From positions 15,319 to 79,318 of the forward strand of contig JACPMF010000010.1 of the NCBI GenBank assembly GCA_016186145.1: a DNA stretch of 64,000 bases, given 5' to 3'. Each line of letters begins with the position of its first letter. Position 1 is the first letter of the stretch. A program made the position numbers and the translations under genes. This DNA is from Candidatus Sungiibacteriota bacterium. GTDB lineage: Bacteria > Patescibacteria > Paceibacteria > Sungbacterales > SURF-37. The notes beneath the pieces were generated by a model. The model did no database searches. It worked only from the letters and a program-made list of their open reading frames with translations, and was not told the origin of the DNA. Below, in pieces: positions 33,900-41,794 of the stretch.

Positions 33900-34249
33900 T
33901 CGCTGTGAATGAGAGTTTCCGCAATTCCCGATTCAAAGTAACGATCCCGATGCGTTCTTTCTTCTCCCCGGCCAGAGGCATCCTGCCGGGAACAGTCATC
34001 ATACTCACCGGAGAGTTTTTAATCAAAATTTCACGAAAATTCCGCTTTAACGGAACCGCAATTCCATCATGCTCCATGAAAGTCGGGATACGATGGGGCA
34101 AAAATATGAAGGGAACGGATTGGGTAACAGAAACACGACTCAAGAGATGCGCCATACCGACACCAGAACCGCCCGGCACCTTTCCGCCAAGTAAGGCGAT
34201 TGAGGAAATAAAACGACTTTCCTTTTCAACCCCTCGCCGCCGCCGTTAA
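33890..34249 (+). CDS. Hypothetical protein (119 residues), third gene of the cluster
   Basis: ATG at 33890 lies within the end of the 44-residue ORF. A longer reading from 33683 is rejected because it would overlap both upstream genes. The product is basic with beta-like segments (RFKVTIPMRSFFSPARGILP, GTVIILTGEFLIKISRKF, SMKVGIRWG) and ends in Arg-Arg-Arg-Arg. No family is recognised. A good terminator follows directly. Confidence 0.6.
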   Translation: MELIAVNESFRNSRFKVTIPMRSFFSPARGILPGTVIILTGEFLIKISRKFRFNGTAIPSCSMKVGIRWGKNMKGTDWVTETRLKRCAIPTPEPPGTFPPSKAIEEIKRLSFSTPRRRR

Positions 34250-34263
34250 ACCGGCGGTTTTTC
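34238..34263 (+). terminator. Terminator of the membrane-peptide cluster
   Basis: CCGCCG-TTAAA-CCGGCGG followed by T5. The stop codon at 34247-34249 is in the loop. Confidence 0.8.
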
Positions 34264-34269
34264 TTATAA

Positions 34270-34818
34270 TCAACTTGTTCGGCCTTTCGACAACCTGACC
34301 CTCGCGGGCCTCAAGACTTTTTCTCGAAACGCATACCCCCTCTGAACGATTTCAGCAATCCTTCCTTCCACTTGCTCCGATTCAACCTCACCGACGCTTT
34401 CGTGTTTTGAAGGGTCAAATTCGTCATCCGCTTTGACTGCAATTTCTGAAAGTCCGCGTTTTTTCAAAATATCTTCAAGTTGGGAACGGATAAGCAATAT
34501 ACCCTGCTCTTCGAACTTTTGCCGGTCTCCGGACGGCCGTTGCCTGCCGCTTTGAGACGCAAGATCAAAACTATCAAGTATTGGTAAAACATCGCCTATC
34601 AGGCCGGAAACAATGAATCGAGCCATATCCTCAAAACGCTTCCCCTCGTCTTTCTTGTAATTGATGTGCTCGGCGCGAGAGCGCTGCCAACCGTCAAGGT
34701 ATTCCTTCTTGTCAACATCACACTTTTTCAGTTCCTCTTTAAGCTTCTTTATTTTCTCAGTACTGTCTTGGGCTGAAAATTCCTCATCAGGAACTATTTC
34801 TGTTTTTTCTTCTGCCAT
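34270..34818 (-). CDS. grpE: GrpE nucleotide-exchange factor
   Basis: 182 residues. A long N-terminal coiled coil (TEKIKKLKEELKKCDVDKKE, YLDGWQRSRAEHINYKKDEG) is followed by LIGDVLPILDSFDLA, the hinge, and the C-terminal beta-domain with DEFDPSKHESVGEVES and VLRPARVRLSKG. It releases ADP from DnaK. A short basic segment SGRQRPSGDRQ, encoded by a GC palindrome at about 34525-34555, may be another in-frame repeat insert. It follows hrcA by 26 bases. Confidence 0.95.
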   Translation of the reverse strand: MAEEKTEIVPDEEFSAQDSTEKIKKLKEELKKCDVDKKEYLDGWQRSRAEHINYKKDEGKRFEDMARFIVSGLIGDVLPILDSFDLASQSGRQRPSGDRQKFEEQGILLIRSQLEDILKKRGLSEIAVKADDEFDPSKHESVGEVESEQVEGRIAEIVQRGYAFREKVLRPARVRLSKGRTS

Positions 34819-34844
34819 GTTTGTCTAAATTTATAAGATTGTTA

Positions 34845-35552
34845 TTAATCATTAAAAAGCCGCTGCATTGCCCGTAAAAGAGCAAGATTATGATTATAAT
34901 CCATTCGGCGGGGGCCGAGAATCCCGAAAACCGCTTCCTCCCCATACGGCGTCGGACAGCCCGAAATTATCATGGTATAGTTTCTTGCCTCTCTGATGGG
35001 ATTTTCCTCGCCAATGAACACTCGCGGCTCTTCCAAGCCCTCGGCCACAAAAAAATCCTTAAAATCATCATCAAGAAAATCAATCAATTCGCTAAACTCG
35101 TGAATTCTTTTCTCATCGGCAAATTCCGGATCGCTAAAAGCCTCGGCAATACCGGATTTGTAAAGAACGCCGCGCCCGAAAAATCCCGCCATGCTGAACT
35201 CTCCGGAAAGTTCGCTCAAAAGGCGGCTTGCATGTTTCAAAAAATTAAACTCATTATTGATGCTCCGAAGCGGGCGGAACGACTTTTCAATTCTCTTCTC
35301 TGACTTTGGATCGGGCAGATTCTCGCCAATAAAAAAGCGATACCCCTTATCGGTAGGAATGCGGCCCGCCGATGTATGCGGCTGAACAATAAATCCGTCT
35401 CGGTCAAGACGAAGAAGCTCGTTTCTGACAGTTGCCGGGCTGTATGGCAGGCGGTATTTTTTCACAAGCTCCCCGGAAGATACCGGCTCAGCCATTTCTA
35501 CATATTCCTGAATAAGGGCCCCAAGAATAGATTTTTGCCGTTCCGTTAACAT
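34845..35552 (-). CDS. hrcA: Heat-inducible transcription repressor HrcA
   Basis: 235 residues, shorter than the roughly 340 of HrcA in Bacillus. The winged helix is intact: MLTERQKSILGALIQEYVEM, AEPVSSGELVKKY, SPATVRNELLRLDRDG, SAGRIPTDKGYRFFI. The dimerisation/inserted domain is compact and the C-terminal end (ISGCPTPYGEEAVFGILGPR, MDYNHNLALLRAM) matches the family. A CIRCE operator overlaps its promoter 123 bases upstream, so it should repress its own operon (hrcA-grpE). Confidence 0.95.
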   Translation of the reverse strand: MLTERQKSILGALIQEYVEMAEPVSSGELVKKYRLPYSPATVRNELLRLDRDGFIVQPHTSAGRIPTDKGYRFFIGENLPDPKSEKRIEKSFRPLRSINNEFNFLKHASRLLSELSGEFSMAGFFGRGVLYKSGIAEAFSDPEFADEKRIHEFSELIDFLDDDFKDFFVAEGLEEPRVFIGEENPIREARNYTMIISGCPTPYGEEAVFGILGPRRMDYNHNLALLRAMQRLFND

Positions 35553-35555
35553 AAT

Positions 35556-35642
35556 TCTGAATTATAAATGCTGAATGCTAAATAGTTTGTAGGGGGTCCT
35601 GTAAAAATTTCATTCAACATTCAGAATTTAGCATTCAGTATT
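35556..35642. repeat. GAATGCTAAAT-word repeat in the hrcA leader
   Basis: CTGAATTATAAATGCTGAATGCTAAAT-type words on the left and ATTCAGAATTTAGCATTCAG-type words on the right are complementary and would fold into one long hairpin in the hrcA 5' leader, between the promoter and the start codon. Confidence 0.65.
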
Positions 35643-35662
35643 CTTATCATTATACCCTATCC

Positions 35663-35690
35663 ATTATACTCCGATTAGCAGTCATGTCAA
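35663..35690 (-). promoter_or_regulatory. hrcA-grpE promoter
   Basis: On the minus strand TTGACA (35690-35685), 16 bases, TATAAT (35668-35663). A second TATAAT follows about ten bases downstream. Confidence 0.85.
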
Positions 35691-35701
35691 GAGAGTGCTA
35701 A
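35675..35701. promoter_or_regulatory. CIRCE operator (HrcA binding site)
   Basis: TTAGCAGTC-N9-GAGTGCTAA matches the consensus TTAGCACTC-N9-GAGTGCTAA with one mismatch. It covers the -35 of the hrcA promoter. Confidence 0.92.
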
Positions 35702-35729
35702 TTGAAAAGGCCCCACAAAATGGGGCCTG
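35702..35729 (-). terminator. Terminator of the ABC transporter gene
   Basis: On the minus strand AGGCCCCA-TTTTG-TGGGGCCT followed by TTTC. Confidence 0.85.
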
Positions 35730-35741
35730 AAAACACGGCGT

Positions 35742-37532
35742 TTAACCGATAAACCGCTCGGCTTGGAGCGTCCACAACCGCTTATAGATACCGTCATGCT
35801 CGAGCAATTCATCATGCTTACCCATCTCAACGATCTTCCCCTCGTCAATCACCACAATCCGGTCCATCTGCACGATCGTCGAAAGGCGATGCGCAATCAC
35901 AATAGCGGTTTTCTTCCGCATCAGATTTTTCATTGCCTCCTGAATAAGAGATTCTACTTCGGAATCCAAGCTGGAAGTTGCCTCGTCGAGAATAAGAACG
36001 GGGGTGCTGGCAAGAATTGCCCGCGCAATCGCCACTCTCTGGCGTTCCCCGCCGGAAAGTTTTACGCCGCGCTCGCCGACATAGGTGTCATAACCGTCAG
36101 GAAACCCTGAAATAAACTGATGGCAGTTTGCCTGCATTGCGGCCTCTATCACCATCTCGTCGGTCGCGTCCGGCCTTCCGTAACGAATATTCTCCTTCAA
36201 TGCCCGGTGGAAAAGAATTGGCTCCTGCGGAACAAGCGCGATATTCCTTCGCAAGCTTTCCTGCGTGACCGAAGCAATGTTCTGTCCGTCAATGAAAATT
36301 CCCCCATCCGCCACGTCATGGAAACGAAGCAGAAGCGAAACAACCGTGGTCTTACCCGCACCCGACGGACCGACTAAGGCGATTTTCTCTCCGGCCGCAA
36401 TAGACAGATTAAAATCATCAAGAATTTTCCGCGTTCCGCGAAAGTTGAATCCGACATTTCTAAATTCAATCGCGCCCCTGCTAACCGCAATCGGCAAAAC
36501 ACCCGGCTTATCTTTCACCTCATACGGCGTCTCCATAATTTCGACCATTTCGGACGCATCCGCAAACGACTCATAGATTTTTCGCACCACGCGGCCAAAA
36601 TCCCAAATACGATGGAATATAACCATAAGAACGCCCTGTATTAAGGCGAAATCCCCAATAGTAATCCTTCCGTCTCGCCAAAGACGCACCGCGGTGTACA
36701 TGAGAATAAAGTTAATAATCAGCATCAGTCCGCCTTGGACCGCATCGGTCACCACATTCACGCGCCACGTAAAAAGCCGGATTCTCGTAAACTCGTCAAG
36801 GACCTTCCCGAATAAGGATTTCTCATGCTCCTCTCTGGAAAAAAGCTTAATCGTAACAATGTTGGCGAGCGCATCGGAAAGCACGCCCGTCGTTTCCGAA
36901 TCTTTTTCTGCCTTTTCCAAATCGTATTTCATCTTCCAGATAGCAATTCGATAATAAAGGAAAACAAAAAAAATAACCCATACTGAAAGAAGCGCGCCAA
37001 GAATCGGGTAACGCTGAAAAAGCACCGTGAGAACCCCCGCGATTGCAACAACGAGCGCGAGCAATTTGTCTTCAACGTTATCCGCAACTTCTTCGAATGA
37101 CCGGCTTAATCTTCGCACTTTCCTCACCAGTGATCCCGTAAAATTATCGGCAAAAAAGCGGTAAGAATGTCCGATGAGATTAGCAAATGCGGTATTTTCC
37201 AGATCGCGCATGGTGTAGGCTTCAAACATCGTATTCGCAAAACCCCACAAACGATGACCAACCCATTCAGCGGCGCTGATTATACCGTAAAGCGCTATAA
37301 CTATTTGGATCAAAAGAATGAACGCGACCTCCGGAGCAAGACCCGCGGAAAGCGTGTCAAAGAACTTTTTCGAGTACCACGAGGCAGTAATTTCAAGCAG
37401 AGTAACGCTTATAACAGAGAACATAACAATACCCGCGGCATACGGATATTTCTTAGCATGCTGAAAAAATACCCGGATCACCGATTTCACGATATTCCTA
37501 TTCAGCGGCTTTTTTTCCTGCCTTTTCCGCAT
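35742..37532 (-). CDS. ABC-type exporter, fused membrane and ATPase domains
   Basis: The second ATG (37532) is preferred because AAGGAG lies 10 bases upstream of it, while the ATG at 37541 is only one base from that site. About 596 residues: six transmembrane helices in residues 1-320, then an ATPase domain with Walker A GPSGAGKTT, Q-loop VPQEPILF, signature LSGGERQ, Walker B VLILDEATSSLD and H-loop IAHRLST. It is a half-transporter of the MsbA/multidrug/lipid type and should work as a dimer. The substrate cannot be assigned. Confidence 0.92.
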   Translation of the reverse strand: MRKRQEKKPLNRNIVKSVIRVFFQHAKKYPYAAGIVMFSVISVTLLEITASWYSKKFFDTLSAGLAPEVAFILLIQIVIALYGIISAAEWVGHRLWGFANTMFEAYTMRDLENTAFANLIGHSYRFFADNFTGSLVRKVRRLSRSFEEVADNVEDKLLALVVAIAGVLTVLFQRYPILGALLSVWVIFFVFLYYRIAIWKMKYDLEKAEKDSETTGVLSDALANIVTIKLFSREEHEKSLFGKVLDEFTRIRLFTWRVNVVTDAVQGGLMLIINFILMYTAVRLWRDGRITIGDFALIQGVLMVIFHRIWDFGRVVRKIYESFADASEMVEIMETPYEVKDKPGVLPIAVSRGAIEFRNVGFNFRGTRKILDDFNLSIAAGEKIALVGPSGAGKTTVVSLLLRFHDVADGGIFIDGQNIASVTQESLRRNIALVPQEPILFHRALKENIRYGRPDATDEMVIEAAMQANCHQFISGFPDGYDTYVGERGVKLSGGERQRVAIARAILASTPVLILDEATSSLDSEVESLIQEAMKNLMRKKTAIVIAHRLSTIVQMDRIVVIDEGKIVEMGKHDELLEHDGIYKRLWTLQAERFIG

Positions 37533-37648
37533 TATGAACATACTCCTTGTTTTTAGTTAACCGACTCGTGGTACAAAATTAATAAACCACGATATGGATA
37601 ACTTGTCAAACTCTTCCCTGTACCCCGCGTCTATAGTAAAATTTTCTC

Positions 37649-38560
37649 ATGGATTCGCTCAAAACAAAAGCCGGGGTATGGTACAAACTCCACCGCCCGA
37701 CAAAACAAGAAATCGCGTGGCTTCGGGATGAGTTTAAGCTCCACGAACTCATTCTTGCGGAACTTCAGCGGCCGACCACCCGACCGAAAGTTCAACGCTT
37801 CGACGACCATCTCTACCTCGTCCTCCATTTTCCGATCTTCAATGAAAAAGAGCAAAAAACATACCCCCGTGAAATTGATTTTATCATCGGCAAAAAAGAA
37901 ATCATTACCGTATCGTACGAGCCAATTCCACCGCTTGATGAATTTTTCAAAACCTGCGCTGTCGACAAATCGTGCCAGGACCTCTATACGTCAAAAACAA
38001 CTCTCCATTTCCTCTATTACATTATCAAAGAATTATACGAATTTTCCCTGCGCCAGCTTGACCATATTCAAGCCAGAATTGGAATTATCGAAGAGGAGGT
38101 TTTTTCAGGAAAGGAACGGGACGTAGTTGCTGAAATATCAATTGTCGGGAGAGATATTATTGATTTTCGCCGCTCCCTAAAACCCCAAGGCGTTACCATA
38201 GATTCGCTTGCCGCAGAAGGAGAGGCGCTTTTCGGGAAAAATATAATTCCTTTTTTGGAGGGCCTCCAGGGCGAATACCAAAAACTCTGGGGACTTTTGG
38301 AAACCCAAAAAGAAACACTGGATGCGCTGTATGAAACCAACACGACGCTTCTGAACATAAAGCAAAACGATACGACACGCATTCTTACGATTATTGCCAC
38401 CACAACATTCCCGCTTTCTCTCCTTGCGGCTTTGCTTGCGACAAATGCGATCTCCAACCCAATCCTCGGCAATGCATATGATTTTTGGATAATTGGAGGA
38501 CTTCTTGTTTTAGGAGCCGCAATCATTCTTGGGGCTTTTAAAAAGAATAAATGGTTCTAA
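37649..38560 (+). CDS. CorA-like divalent-metal channel without the GMN motif
   Basis: 303 residues. A soluble alpha/beta N-terminal domain, a long helix (YELYEFSLRQLDHIQARIGI and on) and two C-terminal transmembrane helices give the CorA layout. The charged end KKNKW is typical. The family filter motif YGMNF at the end of TM1 is replaced: the sequence is LLAALLATNAISNPILGNAYDFW, given here in two parts (LLAALLATNAISNP, ILGNAYDFW). Ion selectivity may therefore differ from Mg2+ channels, or it may belong to the ZntB/CmaX-like side branch. Confidence 0.8.
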   Translation: MDSLKTKAGVWYKLHRPTKQEIAWLRDEFKLHELILAELQRPTTRPKVQRFDDHLYLVLHFPIFNEKEQKTYPREIDFIIGKKEIITVSYEPIPPLDEFFKTCAVDKSCQDLYTSKTTLHFLYYIIKELYEFSLRQLDHIQARIGIIEEEVFSGKERDVVAEISIVGRDIIDFRRSLKPQGVTIDSLAAEGEALFGKNIIPFLEGLQGEYQKLWGLLETQKETLDALYETNTTLLNIKQNDTTRILTIIATTTFPLSLLAALLATNAISNPILGNAYDFWIIGGLLVLGAAIILGAFKKNKWF

Positions 38561-38575
38561 TTATTGTAGAAGCAG

Positions 38576-38650
38576 ATTTATACAGATGACAACGCGGACC
38601 GATGCGGATCCGCGTGAATCCGCGTAGCTATCCTTATTTATCCGCTTCTA
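38576..38650. repeat. ACGCGGA/TCCGCG-word repeat before cysS
   Basis: ACAACGCGGACCGATGCGG, ATCCGCGTGAATCCGCGTAG and TTATTTATCCGC are complementary variants of one word, the same style as the segment that breaks mnmA (14573-14642). Confidence 0.65.
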
Positions 38651-38654
38651 TTTT

Positions 38655-40049
38655 TTGTTGAAACTATACAACTACCTCACTCGCAAAAAAGAAATCCTCC
38701 GGCCCATAAAAAAGGGCCGGGGTAGTTTATATACCTGCGGCCCAACCGTGTATAACTACGCCCATATCGGCAATTTGCGGACCTATATTTTTGAAGATGT
38801 GTTAAGAAGAACCCTCGAGTACCACGGCTATAAAACCCGCCATATTATGAACCTGACCGACGTCGACGATAAAACGATCCGCGATTCCAGGAAGGCAGGA
38901 AAAACGCTCAAAGAATTCACGGAATTTTATGCAAAGGAATTTTTTAAAGACCTCGCAAAACTAAATATACTGCGGGCGTTAAAATATCCGCGGGCAACCG
39001 CGCATATCCCTGAAATGATTGCATTGATCAACACTCTTTTAAAAAGGGGTTTTGCTTATAAAACAGACGACGGGGTTTACTTCGACATCTCAAAATTCAA
39101 ACGATACGGGAAGCTTTCCGGAGTCAAAAAACAGAACCTAAAAACAGGGGCACGGGTTGCCGCAGATGAATATTCAAAAGAAGAAGCACGGGACTTTGCG
39201 CTTTGGAAGGCGAAAAAACCCGGAGAGCCATCGTGGGAGGCATCCTTTAATTCGGGCGGCCCCGCCTCCGCTAAAGCTATGGCGGGCAGGCCGGGCTGGC
39301 ATATCGAATGCTCGGCAATGTCCATGAAATACCTCGACAAATCTTTCGATATCCATGCCGGGGCGGTTGACCTCCTATTTCCCCACCACGAAGACGAAAT
39401 CGCCCAGTCCGAAGGGGCGACCGGAAAACAATTCGTCAAATATTTCATCGAGGGAGAGCACCTTTTGGTTGACGGAAAAAAAATGTCAAAATCTCTAGGT
39501 AACATATATACGATGCGGGATCTAGCGGCCAAAGAATTTAACCCTCTGGATTTCAGATACTTTGCGCTGGGCGCTCATTACCGCACACAATTAAATTTCA
39601 CATGGAAAGCGCTCGCAGCCGCGGGCCAAGCGCGAAAAAAATTGGATGATTTTATTCGGATGCTTGCCGAAGAAAAAAAACGGAAAGGCGTCGAGTTAAA
39701 ACCCTGGAAAGATAATTTTCAAAAATCTCTTGCCAATGATATTGATACACCAAGAGCTCTTGCCGTCATATGGGATTTAATACGGGAATATAACAAAGCG
39801 CCAACCAAATTCGATCCTGCTGCTGTTAAAAAACTGCTTATTGATTTTGATCGCGTTTTAGGGTTACGCCTTAAAGAAATCCGCAAGTTTAGCGTTCCGG
39901 AAAACATTCAAAAACTCGTCGCAATTCGTGAGACGCTCCGCAAAGAAAAGCGCTGGCAGGAAGCCGACAAAATCCGCGAAAAAATTAAAAATTTAGGATT
40001 TGCTATCGAGGACACGGCCAAGGGGCCGCTATTAAGAAAACAACCATAA
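38655..40049 (+). CDS. cysS: Cysteinyl-tRNA synthetase
   Basis: 464 residues, normal length. YTCGPTVYNYAHIGNLRTY carries the first zinc Cys and the HIGN signature, ECSAMS the second Cys, HHEDE the His and Glu ligands, and KKMSKSLGN the KMSKS loop. The start is TTG at 38655 or 38658; no ATG precedes the conserved MLKLYNYL. A dispersed repeat (39263-39290) inserts GPASAKAMAGRP directly before the GWHIECSAMS zinc segment, close to the active site, in frame. Confidence 0.95.
   Translation: MLKLYNYLTRKKEILRPIKKGRGSLYTCGPTVYNYAHIGNLRTYIFEDVLRRTLEYHGYKTRHIMNLTDVDDKTIRDSRKAGKTLKEFTEFYAKEFFKDLAKLNILRALKYPRATAHIPEMIALINTLLKRGFAYKTDDGVYFDISKFKRYGKLSGVKKQNLKTGARVAADEYSKEEARDFALWKAKKPGEPSWEASFNSGGPASAKAMAGRPGWHIECSAMSMKYLDKSFDIHAGAVDLLFPHHEDEIAQSEGATGKQFVKYFIEGEHLLVDGKKMSKSLGNIYTMRDLAAKEFNPLDFRYFALGAHYRTQLNFTWKALAAAGQARKKLDDFIRMLAEEKKRKGVELKPWKDNFQKSLANDIDTPRALAVIWDLIREYNKAPTKFDPAAVKKLLIDFDRVLGLRLKEIRKFSVPENIQKLVAIRETLRKEKRWQEADKIREKIKNLGFAIEDTAKGPLLRKQP
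39263..39290. repeat. AGCTTTA-family dispersed element inserted in frame in cysS
   Basis: GCCTCCGCTAAAGCTATGG then CGGGCAGG. Its complement resembles the elements at 2044-2067 and 62311-62332 (AGCTTTA flanked by GCC and AGGC). It encodes SAKAMAG. Confidence 0.75.
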
Positions 40050-40086
40050 CGCGATCAATAACTTTTTGTATAGAGTTTGTCTAATT

Positions 40087-40392
40087 ATGGGTAAAAATAA
40101 AATAACGGAAAAGGCTATAAAAATAATTTTAATAATCGCGGGTCTTTCACTGATTTTCTTAATAGTTTCGCCGTTTTTTATTTCTACAGAAGAAGGGAGT
40201 GTGCTTGAAACCCTCATGCTCTTACTGGTTATCCCAATAATAATGGCGGCTGTAATTTTGGTTGTACTTACCCGTTCCGATATGTTTTCGCGGGGTGGTG
40301 ATACTTTCTTGCCGCCCTATCTACGAGTAATTGGACTCATACTTTTCGGACTTTGGATACTTTCTTTCTTCGTGGACAACCCTTTTCGATAG
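40087..40392 (+). CDS. Small membrane protein (about three helices)
   Basis: 101 residues from ATG at 40087. Three hydrophobic segments (IKIILIIAGLSLIFLIVSPF, LMLLLVIPIIMAAVILVVL, VIGLILFGLWILSFF) with short polar links. No family is recognised. It follows cysS by 37 bases and is closed by a strong terminator, so it probably shares the cysS transcript. Confidence 0.7.
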   Translation: MGKNKITEKAIKIILIIAGLSLIFLIVSPFFISTEEGSVLETLMLLLVIPIIMAAVILVVLTRSDMFSRGGDTFLPPYLRVIGLILFGLWILSFFVDNPFR

Positions 40393-40430
40393 AAACTTCT
40401 ATACGAATGTCGCGGGCCGCATAAAATCAA

Positions 40431-40466
40431 ATGCGGGGTGCATCACGCACCCCGCATTTTCTTTTT
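40431..40466 (+). terminator. Terminator after the cysS-membrane protein unit
   Basis: ATGCGGGGTGC pairs perfectly with GCACCCCGCAT, followed by TTTCTTTTT. Confidence 0.9.
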
Positions 40467-40470
40467 CCAT

Positions 40471-40504
40471 AAATACTTCAATACAGCGCTGTATTGAAGT
40501 ATTT
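40471..40504. promoter_or_regulatory. 34-bp perfect palindrome downstream of the TrpR-like gene
   Basis: AAATACTTCAATACAGC is followed directly by its exact complement with no spacer. The 28-bp core recurs upstream of the same gene (40951-40978), which suggests an operator. A role as terminator hairpin for the minus-strand gene is less likely because only A/T-poor U-tract potential follows. Confidence 0.65.
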
Positions 40505-40526
40505 AAAAAAACAAAATCACCACAAT

Positions 40527-40943
40527 CTACTCATGATGAAGAAATCTCCACCGCCCCTTACCCGCGATTGGCGGCAAAGCGAAAAGTCGTATAATACGAT
40601 CAAGTTTTGCAAACAGCATTTCAAGTTTTCTGTCCTTTTCAAGGAGTACAACCGCTTTCTCAAATCCACCGCCGCCGCGATCCATCCTATCCTTCATTAC
40701 GCTTATCGTGGCCTCGCTCACCTTCAAAGTCCTGCTTATTATGCCAAACGGATATCCTTTGTAGAGCATTACAACGATGGCAAGTCTCTTTGCAATCATA
40801 ATTCGCTCTGTTTTTGTCAACAAATCGCTCAATATATCGTTTAGATCTCCCTGGTGTGTAGTACCTGCCAAAAGCTCAATAAACCGATCGTGTAGAGACC
40901 GAAGCGTCTCCTTATCTAATTTATTTCTTGATACGTGTGGCAT
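40527..40943 (-). CDS. TrpR/YerC-family DNA-binding regulator
   Basis: ATG at 40943 (MPHVSRNKLDKETLRSLHDR) gives 138 residues; the longer ORF would read through the operator. The TrpR-fold pattern is visible: LLTKTERIMIAKRLAIVVML, YKGYPFGIISRTLKVSEATI, SVMKDR, the last two forming the helix-turn-helix. The C-terminal extension resembles the YerC/YecD group rather than E. coli TrpR. Palindromes on both sides of the gene (40471-40504, 40951-40978) are likely binding sites, giving autoregulation. No trp genes are in the window, so tryptophan need not be the ligand. Confidence 0.85.
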   Translation of the reverse strand: MPHVSRNKLDKETLRSLHDRFIELLAGTTHQGDLNDILSDLLTKTERIMIAKRLAIVVMLYKGYPFGIISRTLKVSEATISVMKDRMDRGGGGFEKAVVLLEKDRKLEMLFAKLDRIIRLFALPPIAGKGRWRFLHHE

Positions 40944-40950
40944 ACACGAA

Positions 40951-40978
40951 TACTTTAATACAGCGCTGTATTGAAGTA
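40951..40978. promoter_or_regulatory. 28-bp palindrome directly upstream of the TrpR-like gene
   Basis: TACTTTAATACAGC and GCTGTATTGAAGTA form the same palindrome as 40471-40504 with one mismatch. It ends 8 bases before the start codon at 40943. Confidence 0.7.
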
Positions 40979-40982
40979 AAGG

Positions 40983-41017
40983 AAAATAAAAAAACACCAT
41001 TAGAAAACTTGGTGTTT
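40983..41017 (-). terminator. Terminator of pyrF
   Basis: On the minus strand AACACC and GGTGTT form a stem followed by T6ATTTT. Confidence 0.8.
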
Positions 41018-41055
41018 ATTATCTATGTTTATCAGCTCTTTCGTGCAGCTTTCTT

Positions 41056-41757
41056 CTATGTCGCTGCTTCTATTTCCGCAAGAATCATTTTAAGCGCCGC
41101 AACCGGATCCTCATTTTTCATGATCGGACTGCCGCAAACAAGGCCATCGGCACCCCTCGCGACTGCAACCGCCGGCTCAACTTCAAATCTATGCCGCGCA
41201 TCCCTGAACCACTTAGGCCTAATGCCGGTTGCGACAGTCATCAGGGGAAATTTTTTAAATATATTCAACATAGCGCCGGGTAGAATAATACCGTCACACC
41301 CCGTATTAACTGCGACACCGGCAAAATCATTTACCGCTTCCGCAGTTGTTCGACGGAAAAATTCACGGCAGTGCGGCTCGCTCAGATAAGAAAGAACGGT
41401 TAGCGCGAGTACTTTCGTATGGCTCTGATATTTCTTTATATGCCTCACCACATCAATAAGGTGGCCATCCGCAAGAGCGTAAATGTTAAAATAGTCCACG
41501 CCGGCTTCCATCAGTTCATCAGTAACCGATACCATAGCGCGCTCATCATGCCACATTTTAAGATCCGCAAACACCGGCCGACCAAGGTCAAGAATCCGCC
41601 TTACCGCGCGCCGAATACCATGTTTCAAAAGGTAATCAAGATTAACCTTAAATCCAAACCGGCCGTCAGCTGAATTCAAATCATATGCGGTATTCAATGT
41701 CTTCCGCTCATTCAAAACGAGGCCATCAAGCGCGATAAAAAGTATCGGCGTTTTCAT
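41056..41757 (-). CDS. pyrF: Orotidine 5'-phosphate decarboxylase-like protein
   Basis: 233 residues, the size of bacterial PyrF. FADLKMWHDERAM holds the catalytic Asp-Lys...Asp, but as D-x-K-x-x-x-D with one residue more than the usual D-x-K-x-x-D. GIRPKWFRDARHRF and ADGLVCGSPIMKNEDP match the phosphate-binding end. It belongs to the OMPDC superfamily; the shifted motif means another member (a sugar-phosphate decarboxylase) cannot be excluded. Followed by its own terminator and preceded by the 2H phosphoesterase gene on the same strand (37 bases). Confidence 0.72.
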   Translation of the reverse strand: MKTPILFIALDGLVLNERKTLNTAYDLNSADGRFGFKVNLDYLLKHGIRRAVRRILDLGRPVFADLKMWHDERAMVSVTDELMEAGVDYFNIYALADGHLIDVVRHIKKYQSHTKVLALTVLSYLSEPHCREFFRRTTAEAVNDFAGVAVNTGCDGIILPGAMLNIFKKFPLMTVATGIRPKWFRDARHRFEVEPAVAVARGADGLVCGSPIMKNEDPVAALKMILAEIEAAT

Positions 41758-41794
41758 CTTGCCGCCCCCCCTTCATCTTATAACTTCTCAAGTG

